Source: Ornithinibacillus xuwenensis
GTDB taxonomy: Bacteria; Bacillota; Bacilli; Bacillales; Amphibacillaceae
Length of the DNA: 64,000 bases
NCBI RefSeq assembly: GCF_039614845.1
Contig: NZ_JBDIML010000001.1
Coordinates: forward strand, 248,001 to 312,000
Reading direction: 5' to 3'
This document shows positions 41,412 to 48,783 of the stretch, one piece after another. The notes below the pieces were generated by a model. It did no database searches, was not told the DNA's origin, and saw only the letters and a list, made by a program, of their open reading frames with translations. Within the stretch, counting starts at the first letter, position 1. Each line of letters begins with the position of its first letter. The position numbers and the translations under genes are program-made.

Positions 41412-42050
41412 ATGGATGAAAAAACAATCACATACCTAACAAACCATTTACCTGAGTCAAAGGATTGGGTAAAGGAATTAGAAGAACAAGCCAAAATTGA
41501 TCATATCCCAATAATGGACCCAATTGGGATTAATTTTCTAATGCAATTAATTCGACTAAATAAACCGAAACGCATCCTAGAGATTGGTGCAGCTATTGGT
41601 TATTCGGCTTTACGTATGAACGAGGCAAATCCAGAATCGGAAATTGTGACAATTGAGCGAGATGATGTTCGGTATAAGCAAGCTGTTGATAATATTACGA
41701 AACAGCAAAAACAGTCTAGTATACAAGTTATTCATGGTGATGCTCTTGAGGAGCTAGAGAAATTAGCAGAGAATAAGGAGAGGTTTCATTGCGTTTTTAT
41801 CGATGCTGCAAAGGGTCAGTATAAGCGCTTTTTTGAATTGTCCCTCCCGTTGCTAGCCGATAATGGATTTATTATTTCAGATAATGTATTATTTAGAGGT
41901 TATGTTATGGAACCAAACTTTGAACACCCACGTTATAAAAAAATGGTCGAAAAGATTAGAGCATATAATGAATGGCTGGCAAACCATCCAAGCTTTGTCA
42001 CCACGATACTACCTATTGGCGATGGGGTTGCAATAAGTTATAGAAAATAA
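41412..42050 (+). CDS. SAM-dependent O-methyltransferase (YrrM-like)
   Basis: A 212-residue methyltransferase of the catechol-O-methyltransferase-like family 3. Visible elements are LEIGAAIGYSALRM (SAM-binding glycine loop), VTIERDD, and FIDAAKGQYKRFFE with the acidic metal-site residues, then DNVLFRGYV. B. subtilis YrrM (TrmR) methylates 5-hydroxyuridine-34 in tRNA; the same role is inferred here from position and family but is not shown. ATG 41412 follows AGAGGG. udk follows after 15 bases. The U32-peptidase genes yrrN-yrrO that follow yrrM in B. subtilis (and act in the same tRNA pathway) are absent at this site. Confidence 0.93.
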   Translation: MDEKTITYLTNHLPESKDWVKELEEQAKIDHIPIMDPIGINFLMQLIRLNKPKRILEIGAAIGYSALRMNEANPESEIVTIERDDVRYKQAVDNITKQQKQSSIQVIHGDALEELEKLAENKERFHCVFIDAAKGQYKRFFELSLPLLADNGFIISDNVLFRGYVMEPNFEHPRYKKMVEKIRAYNEWLANHPSFVTTILPIGDGVAISYRK

Positions 42051-42065
42051 GAAAGGGGTCTCTCC

Positions 42066-42725
42066 ATGCAAGACAAACCAGTAGTTATTGGAGTTGCAGG
42101 TGGAAGCGGAAGTGGGAAAACATCTGTAACAAGATCAATCTGCCAGCGTTTTACCGATAAGACAATTCTAGTTATTGAACAGGATTATTATTATAAGGAT
42201 CAAAGTCATTTACCTTTTGAGGAAAGATTAAAGACAAATTATGATCATCCATTCGCATTTGATAATGATTTACTTATCGAACATGTTCATAAATTATTGA
42301 ATCATCAAGCAATCGAAAAACCAGTATACGATTATAAAGTACATAATCGATCCAACGAAGTAATAACGGTTGAGCCTAAGGATGTCATTATTTTAGAAGG
42401 AATCTTAATATTAGAAGATCCTCGTTTAGTTGATTTAATGGATATTAAAGTCTTTGTGGATACCGATGCTGATTTACGCATTATTAGAAGGTTATTACGT
42501 GACATTAAAGAACGTGGAAGAACGTTGGATTCTGTTATTGACCAATATTTAAATGCGGTTCGACCAATGCATTTGCAATTTGTTGAACCAACTAAGCGAT
42601 ATGCGGATATTATTATTCCAGAAGGCGGACAAAACCATGTAGCTATTGATATCATGGCAACAAAAATCGAACATATTTTGTCTAAAAATAAAGAAAATAG
42701 TTTAAACAAAAGTATTGAAAATTAA
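42066..42725 (+). CDS. udk: Uridine kinase
   Basis: Udk phosphorylates uridine and cytidine in pyrimidine salvage. The 219-residue protein has the P-loop GVAGGSGSGKT at residues 9-19, the substrate loop EQDYYYKDQSHLPFEERLKTNYDHPFAFD and the LID region RRLLRDIKERGRTLDSV. The start ATG 42066 follows GAAAGGGG. It sits between the yrrM-like gene and greA. The C-terminal 12 residues are Asn/Ser/Lys-rich and probably disordered. Confidence 0.97.
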   Translation: MQDKPVVIGVAGGSGSGKTSVTRSICQRFTDKTILVIEQDYYYKDQSHLPFEERLKTNYDHPFAFDNDLLIEHVHKLLNHQAIEKPVYDYKVHNRSNEVITVEPKDVIILEGILILEDPRLVDLMDIKVFVDTDADLRIIRRLLRDIKERGRTLDSVIDQYLNAVRPMHLQFVEPTKRYADIIIPEGGQNHVAIDIMATKIEHILSKNKENSLNKSIEN

Positions 42726-42842
42726 AATAAAATCTGCCATAGTTATGGTTAGTATACTTTTTAAGTTACTGGTTGTATAGAATAAATAGCATGCATTGTT
42801 TATTATGTAGGAGCAGTAGATAGAAAAAGGAGTGTTTTTTAA

Positions 42843-43319
42843 ATGGCTGTAGAGAAAAGTTATTATATGACATTAGAGGGGAAAGAGAAGTTAGAACAAG
42901 AACTTCTTTATCTAAAAACGGAAAGAAGACAAGAAGTAGTTGAACGAATTAAAGTTGCACGTGATTTTGGAGATCTATCGGAGAACTCCGAGTATGATGC
43001 AGCAAAGGATGAACAGGCTTTTGTTGAATCACGAATTGCACAAGTTGAAAAAATGATTCGTAATGCTGTTATTATAGAAAATGATAATCAAAACCCTGAT
43101 GTAGTATCCTTAGGTAAATCCGTAACGTTTGTTGAATTACCAGATGGTGAAGAAGAAACATATACAATTGTTGGTAGTGCAGAAGCAGACCCATTTGAAG
43201 GGAAAATCTCGAATGATTCACCAATGGCAAAAAGCTTGCTTGGTCATGAAATAGGTGAAGAGGTTTCTGTCGTGACACCAGGTGGAGAAATCCAAGTAAA
43301 AATACTAAAAGTAGAATAG
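42843..43319 (+). CDS. greA: Transcription elongation factor GreA
   Basis: GreA rescues backtracked RNA polymerase by stimulating transcript cleavage. The 158-residue protein has the N-terminal coiled coil (about residues 12-76) with the acidic tip DFGDLSENSEYDAAKDEQ and the C-terminal FKBP-like domain (SDSPMAKSLLGHEIGEEV-like NDSPMAKSLLGHEIG). ATG 42843 follows AAAAGGAG at a nine-base spacing. It is separated from udk by 117 bases and closed by its own terminator, so it probably has its own promoter, which I could not place. Confidence 0.98.
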   Translation: MAVEKSYYMTLEGKEKLEQELLYLKTERRQEVVERIKVARDFGDLSENSEYDAAKDEQAFVESRIAQVEKMIRNAVIIENDNQNPDVVSLGKSVTFVELPDGEEETYTIVGSAEADPFEGKISNDSPMAKSLLGHEIGEEVSVVTPGGEIQVKILKVE

Positions 43320-43328
43320 ATATATGAA

Positions 43329-43358
43329 AAGGCGGTGTAGCTACTCCGCTTTTTTTAT
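43329..43358 (+). terminator. Rho-independent terminator after greA
   Basis: GCGGTGT (43332-43338) pairs with ACTCCGC (43343-43349, one mismatch) around AGCT, followed by eight T. Confidence 0.82.
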
Positions 43359-43499
43359 TTGTCCCGGCTGATTAAAGTATCAATCAACACTTCTCTACTA
43401 TCTTTTAAGTACCATGAAATAGGATAGTAAACAAAGTGATATAGTTAGTTGCATAGAATTTATGGTACTATAATAAAGTATACATAGGGAGGGAGTAGA

Positions 43500-44198
43500 A
43501 TGAGTGAATTTGATCGACATACTCGTGTAAATAAATTTGAAAAGAGACGTAAAAATACTAAATTAATGTCTATATTAATTAGTGCAGCTATCTTTCTTAT
43601 TGTTCTGTTAATAGGAATGTGGATATTTGGGCCAGATGATGAGCCAGCCAACACAGATGAAACTACAAGTGATGAAAAGACAAATGATACTGCTGATGAT
43701 GAAGCTGAGGATACAGAGACGGATGAGAATACAGAACAAGATTCAGAAGCCTCAAATGATGAAGATTCCTCTCAAACTGAAGAATCTAGTAGTGATACAG
43801 AAGAATCAGATTCTACCGAAGATGAGGGTACTACGAATGATAACGTCGATAAAGAGCCTACAGAACCAAACTCTGACGATGATAACGTAATAGAAGCATA
43901 TACGGGTGCATGGCAGCCTGTTGGTACAGAGCAAACAGGTCCACATACCACTCAATTTGTTACCGAATCACAAGACTGGAAGGAAATGGAGAAGGCAATT
44001 CGTTTAGCGACAGGTCTAAGTGAAGAAGAAATGGAAACTTACTGGATTGGAAACGGTGGAGATCAAAAAGCGATTGGTACCGTTACCAACAAGGCAGAAA
44101 CTGAGATTTATCGTGTGTATATAAGCTGGGTAGATGGTCAAGGCTGGCAACCGACATTAGTCGAAGTTCTAAAGGAACTCGAGAAAAATGATAATTAA
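43500..44198 (+). CDS. yrrS: DUF1510 (YrrS) membrane-anchored protein
   Basis: A 232-residue protein with a basic cytoplasmic head (about 1-20), one membrane helix (about 24-42), an extracellular linker of about 75 residues composed almost only of Asp, Glu, Ser, Thr and Asn, and a C-terminal DUF1510 domain (about 125-232, AYTGAWQPVGTEQTGPHT). In B. subtilis yrrS is transcribed with the penicillin-binding protein gene yrrR, which is missing here, and mtnN follows instead. The acidic linker is typical of salt-adapted or surface proteins. ATG 43500 follows GGGAGGGAG. Function is unknown. Confidence 0.88.
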   Translation: MSEFDRHTRVNKFEKRRKNTKLMSILISAAIFLIVLLIGMWIFGPDDEPANTDETTSDEKTNDTADDEAEDTETDENTEQDSEASNDEDSSQTEESSSDTEESDSTEDEGTTNDNVDKEPTEPNSDDDNVIEAYTGAWQPVGTEQTGPHTTQFVTESQDWKEMEKAIRLATGLSEEEMETYWIGNGGDQKAIGTVTNKAETEIYRVYISWVDGQGWQPTLVEVLKELEKNDN

Positions 44199-44228
44199 CT
44201 GGTCAAGAACACTAGGAGGATTGACATC

Positions 44229-44924
44229 ATGACAATAGGTATTATTGGTGCAATGGATGAAGAAATTGAAATTATACAAAATGAGATGACGGATAAAGAA
44301 GAGGTTACGATAGCTAATTGCTTATTTATCCGTGGAGAGTTAAAGGGTGAAGCGGTAGTTCTATTAAAGTCTGGTATTGGAAAAGTAAATGCTGCTATGG
44401 CAACGACTATATTAATGGAACGCTATTCCCCAACTTGTATTATCAATACAGGTTCTGCTGGTGGATTCTCCAATAAGCTAGAGGTTGGTGATGTAGTTAT
44501 CTCATCTGATGTTGTCCATCACGATGTGGATGTGACAGCCTTTGATTATGAATATGGACAAGTTCCAGGAATGCCAGCTACTTATAAGTCTAATCCACAG
44601 CTTATGCAACAAGCAATGGATTCAACAGAAGTGATGAATGTCCAAGCAGAAGTTGGGTTAATTGCAACGGGTGACTCCTTTATGGAAGACCCAATTCGAG
44701 TACAGAATGTTCGTCAAAAGTTTCCTAATATGATTGCTGCAGAAATGGAAGCAGCAGCGATTGCGCAAGTTTGTCATCAATATAACTGCCCATTTGTTGT
44801 TATTCGTGCGCTTTCTGATATTGCTGGCAAAGAGTCTTCGGTATCCTTCGATGCATTTTTAAAGAAAGCTGCAGAAAATGCTTCCCAAATGATTTTTCAT
44901 ATGGTTCAAGGGTTAAAGATGTAA
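44229..44924 (+). CDS. mtnN: 5'-methylthioadenosine/S-adenosylhomocysteine nucleosidase
   Basis: MtnN cleaves the adenine from methylthioadenosine and S-adenosylhomocysteine, recycling SAM by-products. The 231-residue protein begins MTIGIIGAMDEEIEII and shows GSAGGFSNKLEVGDVVISSD, EMEAAAIAQVC and the catalytic Asp in VIRALSDIAGKE. ATG 44229 follows AGGAGG. It ends the plus-strand block; the following genes are on the minus strand. Confidence 0.98.
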   Translation: MTIGIIGAMDEEIEIIQNEMTDKEEVTIANCLFIRGELKGEAVVLLKSGIGKVNAAMATTILMERYSPTCIINTGSAGGFSNKLEVGDVVISSDVVHHDVDVTAFDYEYGQVPGMPATYKSNPQLMQQAMDSTEVMNVQAEVGLIATGDSFMEDPIRVQNVRQKFPNMIAAEMEAAAIAQVCHQYNCPFVVIRALSDIAGKESSVSFDAFLKKAAENASQMIFHMVQGLKM

Positions 44925-44929
44925 TAATA

Positions 44930-44959
44930 AAGGCTGTCATTCGATGACAGCCTTTTTCT
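44930..44959. terminator. Terminator between mtnN and sigK
   Basis: AAGGCTGTCAT (44930-44940), loop TCG, ATGACAGCCTT (44944-44954), then TTTT on the plus side. It could also serve converging sigK on the minus strand, where the T tract is weaker. Confidence 0.88.
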
Positions 44960-44971
44960 TGTAGTATTTGT

Positions 44972-45679
44972 TTAGGAACCTCTACGTTCATTTCGGTAGT
45001 ACTCATGGAATACTTTCATTAAAGCCCTTTTTTCGATTCGAGATACATAGCTTCTTGATATGTTTAATTTTTTCGCAATTTCCCGTTGCGTCATTTCTTT
45101 TTTATTATTCAATCCATAGCGATAAATAATTACTTCTCTTTCGCGTTTATCAAGAATTGAAAAATAATCCTGCATTTTTGCAATCTCCATATTTAATTGG
45201 ATGTATTCAATGACATTTTCATTTTCTGCTTCTAAAATGTCAATAAGACTAATTTCGTTTCCTTCTTTATCCTGCCCAATTGGATCATGTAACGAAACGT
45301 CTTTTTTTACCTTCTTTAAAGCCCTCAAGTGCATCAGTATCTCATTTTCTATACATCTGGCAGCATAAGTTGCAAGTTTGGTTCCTTTTCCGACAGAGAA
45401 GCTCTCAATACCTTTTATTAGGCCAATCGTTCCAATCGAGATTAAATCCTCCATATCTTCCCCGGTATTTTCGAACTTCTTCACAATATGTGCAACAAGC
45501 CGCAAGTTGTGTTCGATGAGTTTATTTCTTGCTTCTTCGCTTCCGTTTTGCATTTCCTCAATATACTTTGCTTCCTCCTCCGAGGATAGTGGTTGTGGAA
45601 ACGCATGATTTTTTACATAGGAAACAAAGAATAGGGCTTCTTTTATTAACAATGCAAGGACACTCATTATTCCGGACAA
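44972..45679 (-). CDS. sigK: RNA polymerase sporulation sigma factor pro-SigK
   Basis: SigK directs late mother-cell genes, including coat and cortex genes. The intact frame has a hydrophobic pro-sequence (about residues 1-19) ending before SYVKNHAFPQPLS, the processing site of SpoIVFB, then region 2 (LVAHIVKKFENTGEDMEDLISIGTIGLIKGIESF) and region 4 (EMTQREIAKKLNISRSYVSRIEKRAL). The start is chosen at TTG (ends at 45679): it lies about nine bases after AGGAGG, while ATG at 45685 is only three bases away, and the pro-sequence length then matches B. subtilis. No skin-type element splits the gene. Confidence 0.95.
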   Translation of the reverse strand: MSGIMSVLALLIKEALFFVSYVKNHAFPQPLSSEEEAKYIEEMQNGSEEARNKLIEHNLRLVAHIVKKFENTGEDMEDLISIGTIGLIKGIESFSVGKGTKLATYAARCIENEILMHLRALKKVKKDVSLHDPIGQDKEGNEISLIDILEAENENVIEYIQLNMEIAKMQDYFSILDKREREVIIYRYGLNNKKEMTQREIAKKLNISRSYVSRIEKRALMKVFHEYYRNERRGS

Positions 45680-45721
45680 ACACATACACCTCCTGACTAG
45701 GCTGGGCTATAGCCTATATAA

Positions 45722-45752
45722 TCAAACTATGACGCACGTGCTTGATTTGTGT
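45722..45752 (-). promoter_or_regulatory. Candidate SigE/SigK-type promoter of sigK
   Basis: On the minus strand, ACA, 16 bases, then CATAGTTTG, resembling the AC-N16-CATAnnnTA SigK pattern. The match is short, so it is only a candidate, though sigK is known to be autoregulated. Confidence 0.3.
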
Positions 45753-45789
45753 CTGTCCGAAGAAAACAAATACGAGCATGAAATAATAA

Positions 45790-45826
45790 AAAAATCGTTA
45801 TCCAGTATTAAGCAGGATAACGATTA
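45790..45826 (-). terminator. Terminator of the mrp operon
   Basis: ATCGTTATCC (45794-45803) and GGATAACGAT (45814-45823) form a perfect 10-bp stem; on the minus strand it is followed by a T tract (plus-strand A run 45788-45794). Confidence 0.87.
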
Positions 45827-45830
45827 CCAC

Positions 45831-46196
45831 TTAGTTATTTTTTCTCATAGCATCCTCATATGCATCTGTTCGATTTTTAGTTAGAGGCTTGATGCCACTG
45901 TTATGGGCAGCTCGCCCAATCATATGAGCTGATACAGGTGCTGTAATAAAGATGAATAGAATTCCGATTAATAATTTACCACTAACGATGTTCTCTTTCG
46001 CGTATAAAAACAGAAATGTTCCAATTAGTACACTTGAGACACCTAAAGTAGATGCTTTAGTAGCAGCATGTAATCTAGTGAAAATATCAGGGAACCTGAT
46101 TATTCCAATGGAAGCGGATAGCGTAATAAAGGTGCCAATTAACAGTAATAGAATAATAATTATGTTTATGATGAGTTTAATCCAAATCTCGGTCAA
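45831..46196 (-). CDS. mrpG: Na+/H+ antiporter subunit MrpG (MnhG)
   Basis: MrpG is a small subunit of the multi-protein Na+/H+ antiporter, needed for Na+ resistance and pH homeostasis. The 121-residue protein has three helices, the signature GIIRFPDIFTRLHAATKASTLG, and the tail PVSAHMIGRAAHNSGI. The start is chosen as TTG (ends 46196), eight bases after AAAAGGG; a GTG at 46205 lies within that site. It overlaps mrpF by 20 bases and is last in the operon, before the terminator. Confidence 0.94.
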   Translation of the reverse strand: MTEIWIKLIINIIIILLLLIGTFITLSASIGIIRFPDIFTRLHAATKASTLGVSSVLIGTFLFLYAKENIVSGKLLIGILFIFITAPVSAHMIGRAAHNSGIKPLTKNRTDAYEDAMRKNN

Positions 46197-46488
46197 TAAT
46201 AACACCCTTTTCTACGTATTTTGCAGTAGCAAGTGTACCTAAGAATCCTAAGATTCCTATCAACAAGACAATATCATTTAGATATGGTGTAGAAAGATAA
46301 ATAGCTATTAATCCTGTTAATGCCATTAGATTTATTCCAATGGTATCAAGACCGACTGCTCTGTCAGGATTGGTAGGGCCTTTTATTACCCGATAAAATA
46401 ATAGTATTAGGGAAAGTGCAATTCCAATGGAACAGATCAAGATTGTATACTTTAGAATTTCATTTGTTATGTCTAGTAGATTTTCCAT
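46177..46488 (-). CDS. mrpF: Na+/H+ antiporter subunit MrpF (MnhF)
   Basis: A 103-residue membrane subunit with three hydrophobic helices and the family motif RVIKGPTNPDRAVGLDTIGINLMA. The ATG ending at 46488 overlaps the mrpE stop by one base and is behind GGAGGTGA. The charged C terminus (KYVEKGVIIDRDLD) is normal for MrpF. Encoded between mrpE and mrpG in the usual order. Confidence 0.95.
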   Translation of the reverse strand: MENLLDITNEILKYTILICSIGIALSLILLFYRVIKGPTNPDRAVGLDTIGINLMALTGLIAIYLSTPYLNDIVLLIGILGFLGTLATAKYVEKGVIIDRDLD

Positions 46489-46964
46489 TATCTGGTCACC
46501 TCCAGAATTGCTTTCTCAAAGCTATCCTTTATTTCTTGAACGGATTTATCTACTTCATCAATATCCATTGCATGTACATAGAGTGTACGATTGTCATCGG
46601 ATACTGCGACCGATAGAGTTCCTGGTGTTAAGGTTATAAGATGTGCTAATAACGTAATTTCCCAATTGCTCTTTACTTCTAGCGGTATGGCAAAAATCCC
46701 AGGTTCAATTTCAGGCTTTGGTGTGTAGATTAGCCTTAAAATACTAAGATTCGATAAAATTAGTTCTTTCATGAATAAGAGAATAAGCTTGAGAATTTTT
46801 ACGAACCTTATTCCGTAAAATCTACCTGGTATAAAACGGTTTAGTAGAAGCACTAAGAGAATTCCCCAAATAAAACCAGCGATAAAGCTTGCTAGTGTAT
46901 ATGATTCACTAAGGAACATCCACATAATCGCAATAATTAGGTTTATGATTATTTGAAATGCCAT
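46488..46964 (-). CDS. mrpE: Na+/H+ antiporter subunit MrpE (MnhE)
   Basis: A 158-residue membrane subunit starting MAFQIIINLIIAIMWMFLSES. It has two N-terminal helices and a cytoplasmic domain with ITLTPGTLSVAVSDDNRTLYVHAMDI, the MnhE signature. MrpE is thought to aid Na+/H+ exchange efficiency and assembly. Start behind AAAGGAG, 6 bases after the mrpD stop region. Encoded in standard order D-E-F-G. Confidence 0.95.
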   Translation of the reverse strand: MAFQIIINLIIAIMWMFLSESYTLASFIAGFIWGILLVLLLNRFIPGRFYGIRFVKILKLILLFMKELILSNLSILRLIYTPKPEIEPGIFAIPLEVKSNWEITLLAHLITLTPGTLSVAVSDDNRTLYVHAMDIDEVDKSVQEIKDSFEKAILEVTR

Positions 46965-46970
46965 CGTTCA

Positions 46971-48452
46971 CTACTCCTTTAACACAGAATCAATATAAAT
47001 TTGGGGATCCAATAAGTATTCAGCGATTCCTTCAATAGAAGGGTAAATATATTCTGCACCAATACCAAGCAGTACTGATATCGTTAATAAGAATACCACC
47101 GGTAAGACTAATCCCAAGGATGCTTTCTTCGAATAGTTTTTTGAATCGTCTTTCTCACCCCAGAATCCGCGAATGAATATCTTCATCACAGAATAGAGGA
47201 TCAATAAGCTTGATAATAAACCAATGATTGTAATGGCGATTTCATCTGCTGATAGCGCTCCTCTAAGCAATAGTAGCTTTCCAATAAAGCCACTAAAAGG
47301 CGGAATCCCAGCTAGAATAAATGCGGCTATGAATAGTAACCACCCAAGTAGTGGGTAATGATGGATGAGACCCTTCATTTTTCGTAAATCCGATGTACCA
47401 GCAACATAAGCGATAACACCAACTAGTAAGAATAGGGCAGATTTGATAATCATGTCATGAATCAAGTAGTAAACAGAGCCACTTAATCCATCGACGTTAA
47501 ATACGCCAATTCCCATAATGATGAATCCAATTGCAGGGATAATGTTATAGGCAATTATTAATTTAATATTATTGGTTGATAACGCACCAATGACTCCAAA
47601 TAACATGGATAATCCAGCGATCCAAATAAAGGCCTCGTGGGTAATCTCCATTTTATGAACAAATATTAATGAAAATACACGTAAAATCGAGTATATTCCG
47701 ACCTTCGTTAAGAGCGCTCCAAATAATGCTGAAACGACTGGATTTGGAACGATATATGGTCTTGGTAACCAATAGTACAGCGGGAATAGGGCTGCTTTGG
47801 TACCGAAAACAAAGAATAGTAAGACACCAATCGTTGTTAAGACCCCTTTTTGATCTACTTCTGCAACCCGTTCTGCAATCTGTGCCATGTTAACAGTACC
47901 AACAACACCATATAGCAGCGCAACACATGTCACAAACAACATGGATGAGAACAAATTAATAAGGACATATTTAATTGACTCTCTAAGCTGAACTCGTTCG
48001 CCTCCTAAAACAATTAGCGCATAGGAAGCCATTAATAATACTTCAAAGAATACAAATAAGTTGAATAAATCACCCGTTAAAAAGGCACCAGATACGCCTG
48101 CTATCAAGAGAAAGTAGAAGGTGTAAAAATAATGTCTCTCCTGTTGCATTGTTAAAGAATTCGGTGCATAAAAAGCAGCAGCAGTTGCAATAAAATTAGT
48201 TGTTAAAATGAGTAAGATTGATAATTTATCTGCAACCATAATAATACCGTATGGTGCAGCCCAATCTCCAGTTTCCAATATGATAGCACCATCTGTGAAA
48301 ACCGTATACGTAACATAAGCTGCCACAGCTAAACTAATGAGAGAGAAAAACTTAGTTAAGATACGTGTTAGCCTTACATTACGATTTGTAAAAGCAACAA
48401 TGATACCAGATAACATTGGGATGATAATCGGTAAGATTGCTAAATTACTCAT
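46971..48452 (-). CDS. mrpD: Na+/H+ antiporter subunit MrpD (MnhD)
   Basis: A 493-residue polytopic subunit homologous to NuoN-type proton-pumping subunits of complex I, with about 14 helices. Characteristic segments are LVGVIAYVAGTSDLRKMKGL and GIPPFSGFIGKLLLLRGAL, and conserved Lys/Glu residues in helices such as LTKVGIYSILRVFSL. The ATG ending at 48452 lies eight bases after GGGG; a GTG at 48461 is part of the site. It overlaps mrpC by eight bases. Confidence 0.96.
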   Translation of the reverse strand: MSNLAILPIIIPMLSGIIVAFTNRNVRLTRILTKFFSLISLAVAAYVTYTVFTDGAIILETGDWAAPYGIIMVADKLSILLILTTNFIATAAAFYAPNSLTMQQERHYFYTFYFLLIAGVSGAFLTGDLFNLFVFFEVLLMASYALIVLGGERVQLRESIKYVLINLFSSMLFVTCVALLYGVVGTVNMAQIAERVAEVDQKGVLTTIGVLLFFVFGTKAALFPLYYWLPRPYIVPNPVVSALFGALLTKVGIYSILRVFSLIFVHKMEITHEAFIWIAGLSMLFGVIGALSTNNIKLIIAYNIIPAIGFIIMGIGVFNVDGLSGSVYYLIHDMIIKSALFLLVGVIAYVAGTSDLRKMKGLIHHYPLLGWLLFIAAFILAGIPPFSGFIGKLLLLRGALSADEIAITIIGLLSSLLILYSVMKIFIRGFWGEKDDSKNYSKKASLGLVLPVVFLLTISVLLGIGAEYIYPSIEGIAEYLLDPQIYIDSVLKE

Positions 48453-48783
48453 TCGATTCACCCCTCATTTCTTCCATATTATCTGTTTTATTTTCTTTGG
48501 CAGTTCGATAACTTAATACAAGTAAGAGACTTGTAATACCAAAGCTAATAACGATTGATGTTAAAATCAATGCTTGTGGTAGGGGATCCGTATAATTAGT
48601 CACCGAATCATCCAATATTGGAGGCTGACCACCTTTTAATTTCCCCATTGTTAAAATGACTAAATGCGCACCATGTGATAACAAAACGGTCCCGATAATA
48701 ATTCGCAGCAATTGCTTCTGTAATAGATTATAAATTGCTGTTGCAAATAAGATTCCAGATAGGATGAGGATAATGATTTCCAC
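48445..48783 (-). CDS. mrpC: Na+/H+ antiporter subunit MrpC (MnhC)
   Basis: A 112-residue NuoK-like subunit with three helices and the signature GTVLLSHGAHLVILTMGKLKGGQPP followed by ALILTSIVISFG. GTG ending at 48783 is eight bases after AGGAGG, which lies within the end of mrpA. The gene follows mrpA with no gap; in other Mrp operons mrpB lies between them, and here it does not. Confidence 0.96.
   Translation of the reverse strand: MEIIILILSGILFATAIYNLLQKQLLRIIIGTVLLSHGAHLVILTMGKLKGGQPPILDDSVTNYTDPLPQALILTSIVISFGITSLLLVLSYRTAKENKTDNMEEMRGESNE

Noticed and set aside
42332..42709. 125-codon minus-strand frame opposite udk
   Set aside because: Antisense shadow of udk with no start signal or recognised domain.
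43627..43890. Second open frame within yrrS, rich in Met and Gln
   Set aside because: A frame-shifted reading of the Asp/Glu/Ser/Thr repeat codons of yrrS, without a ribosome-binding site.
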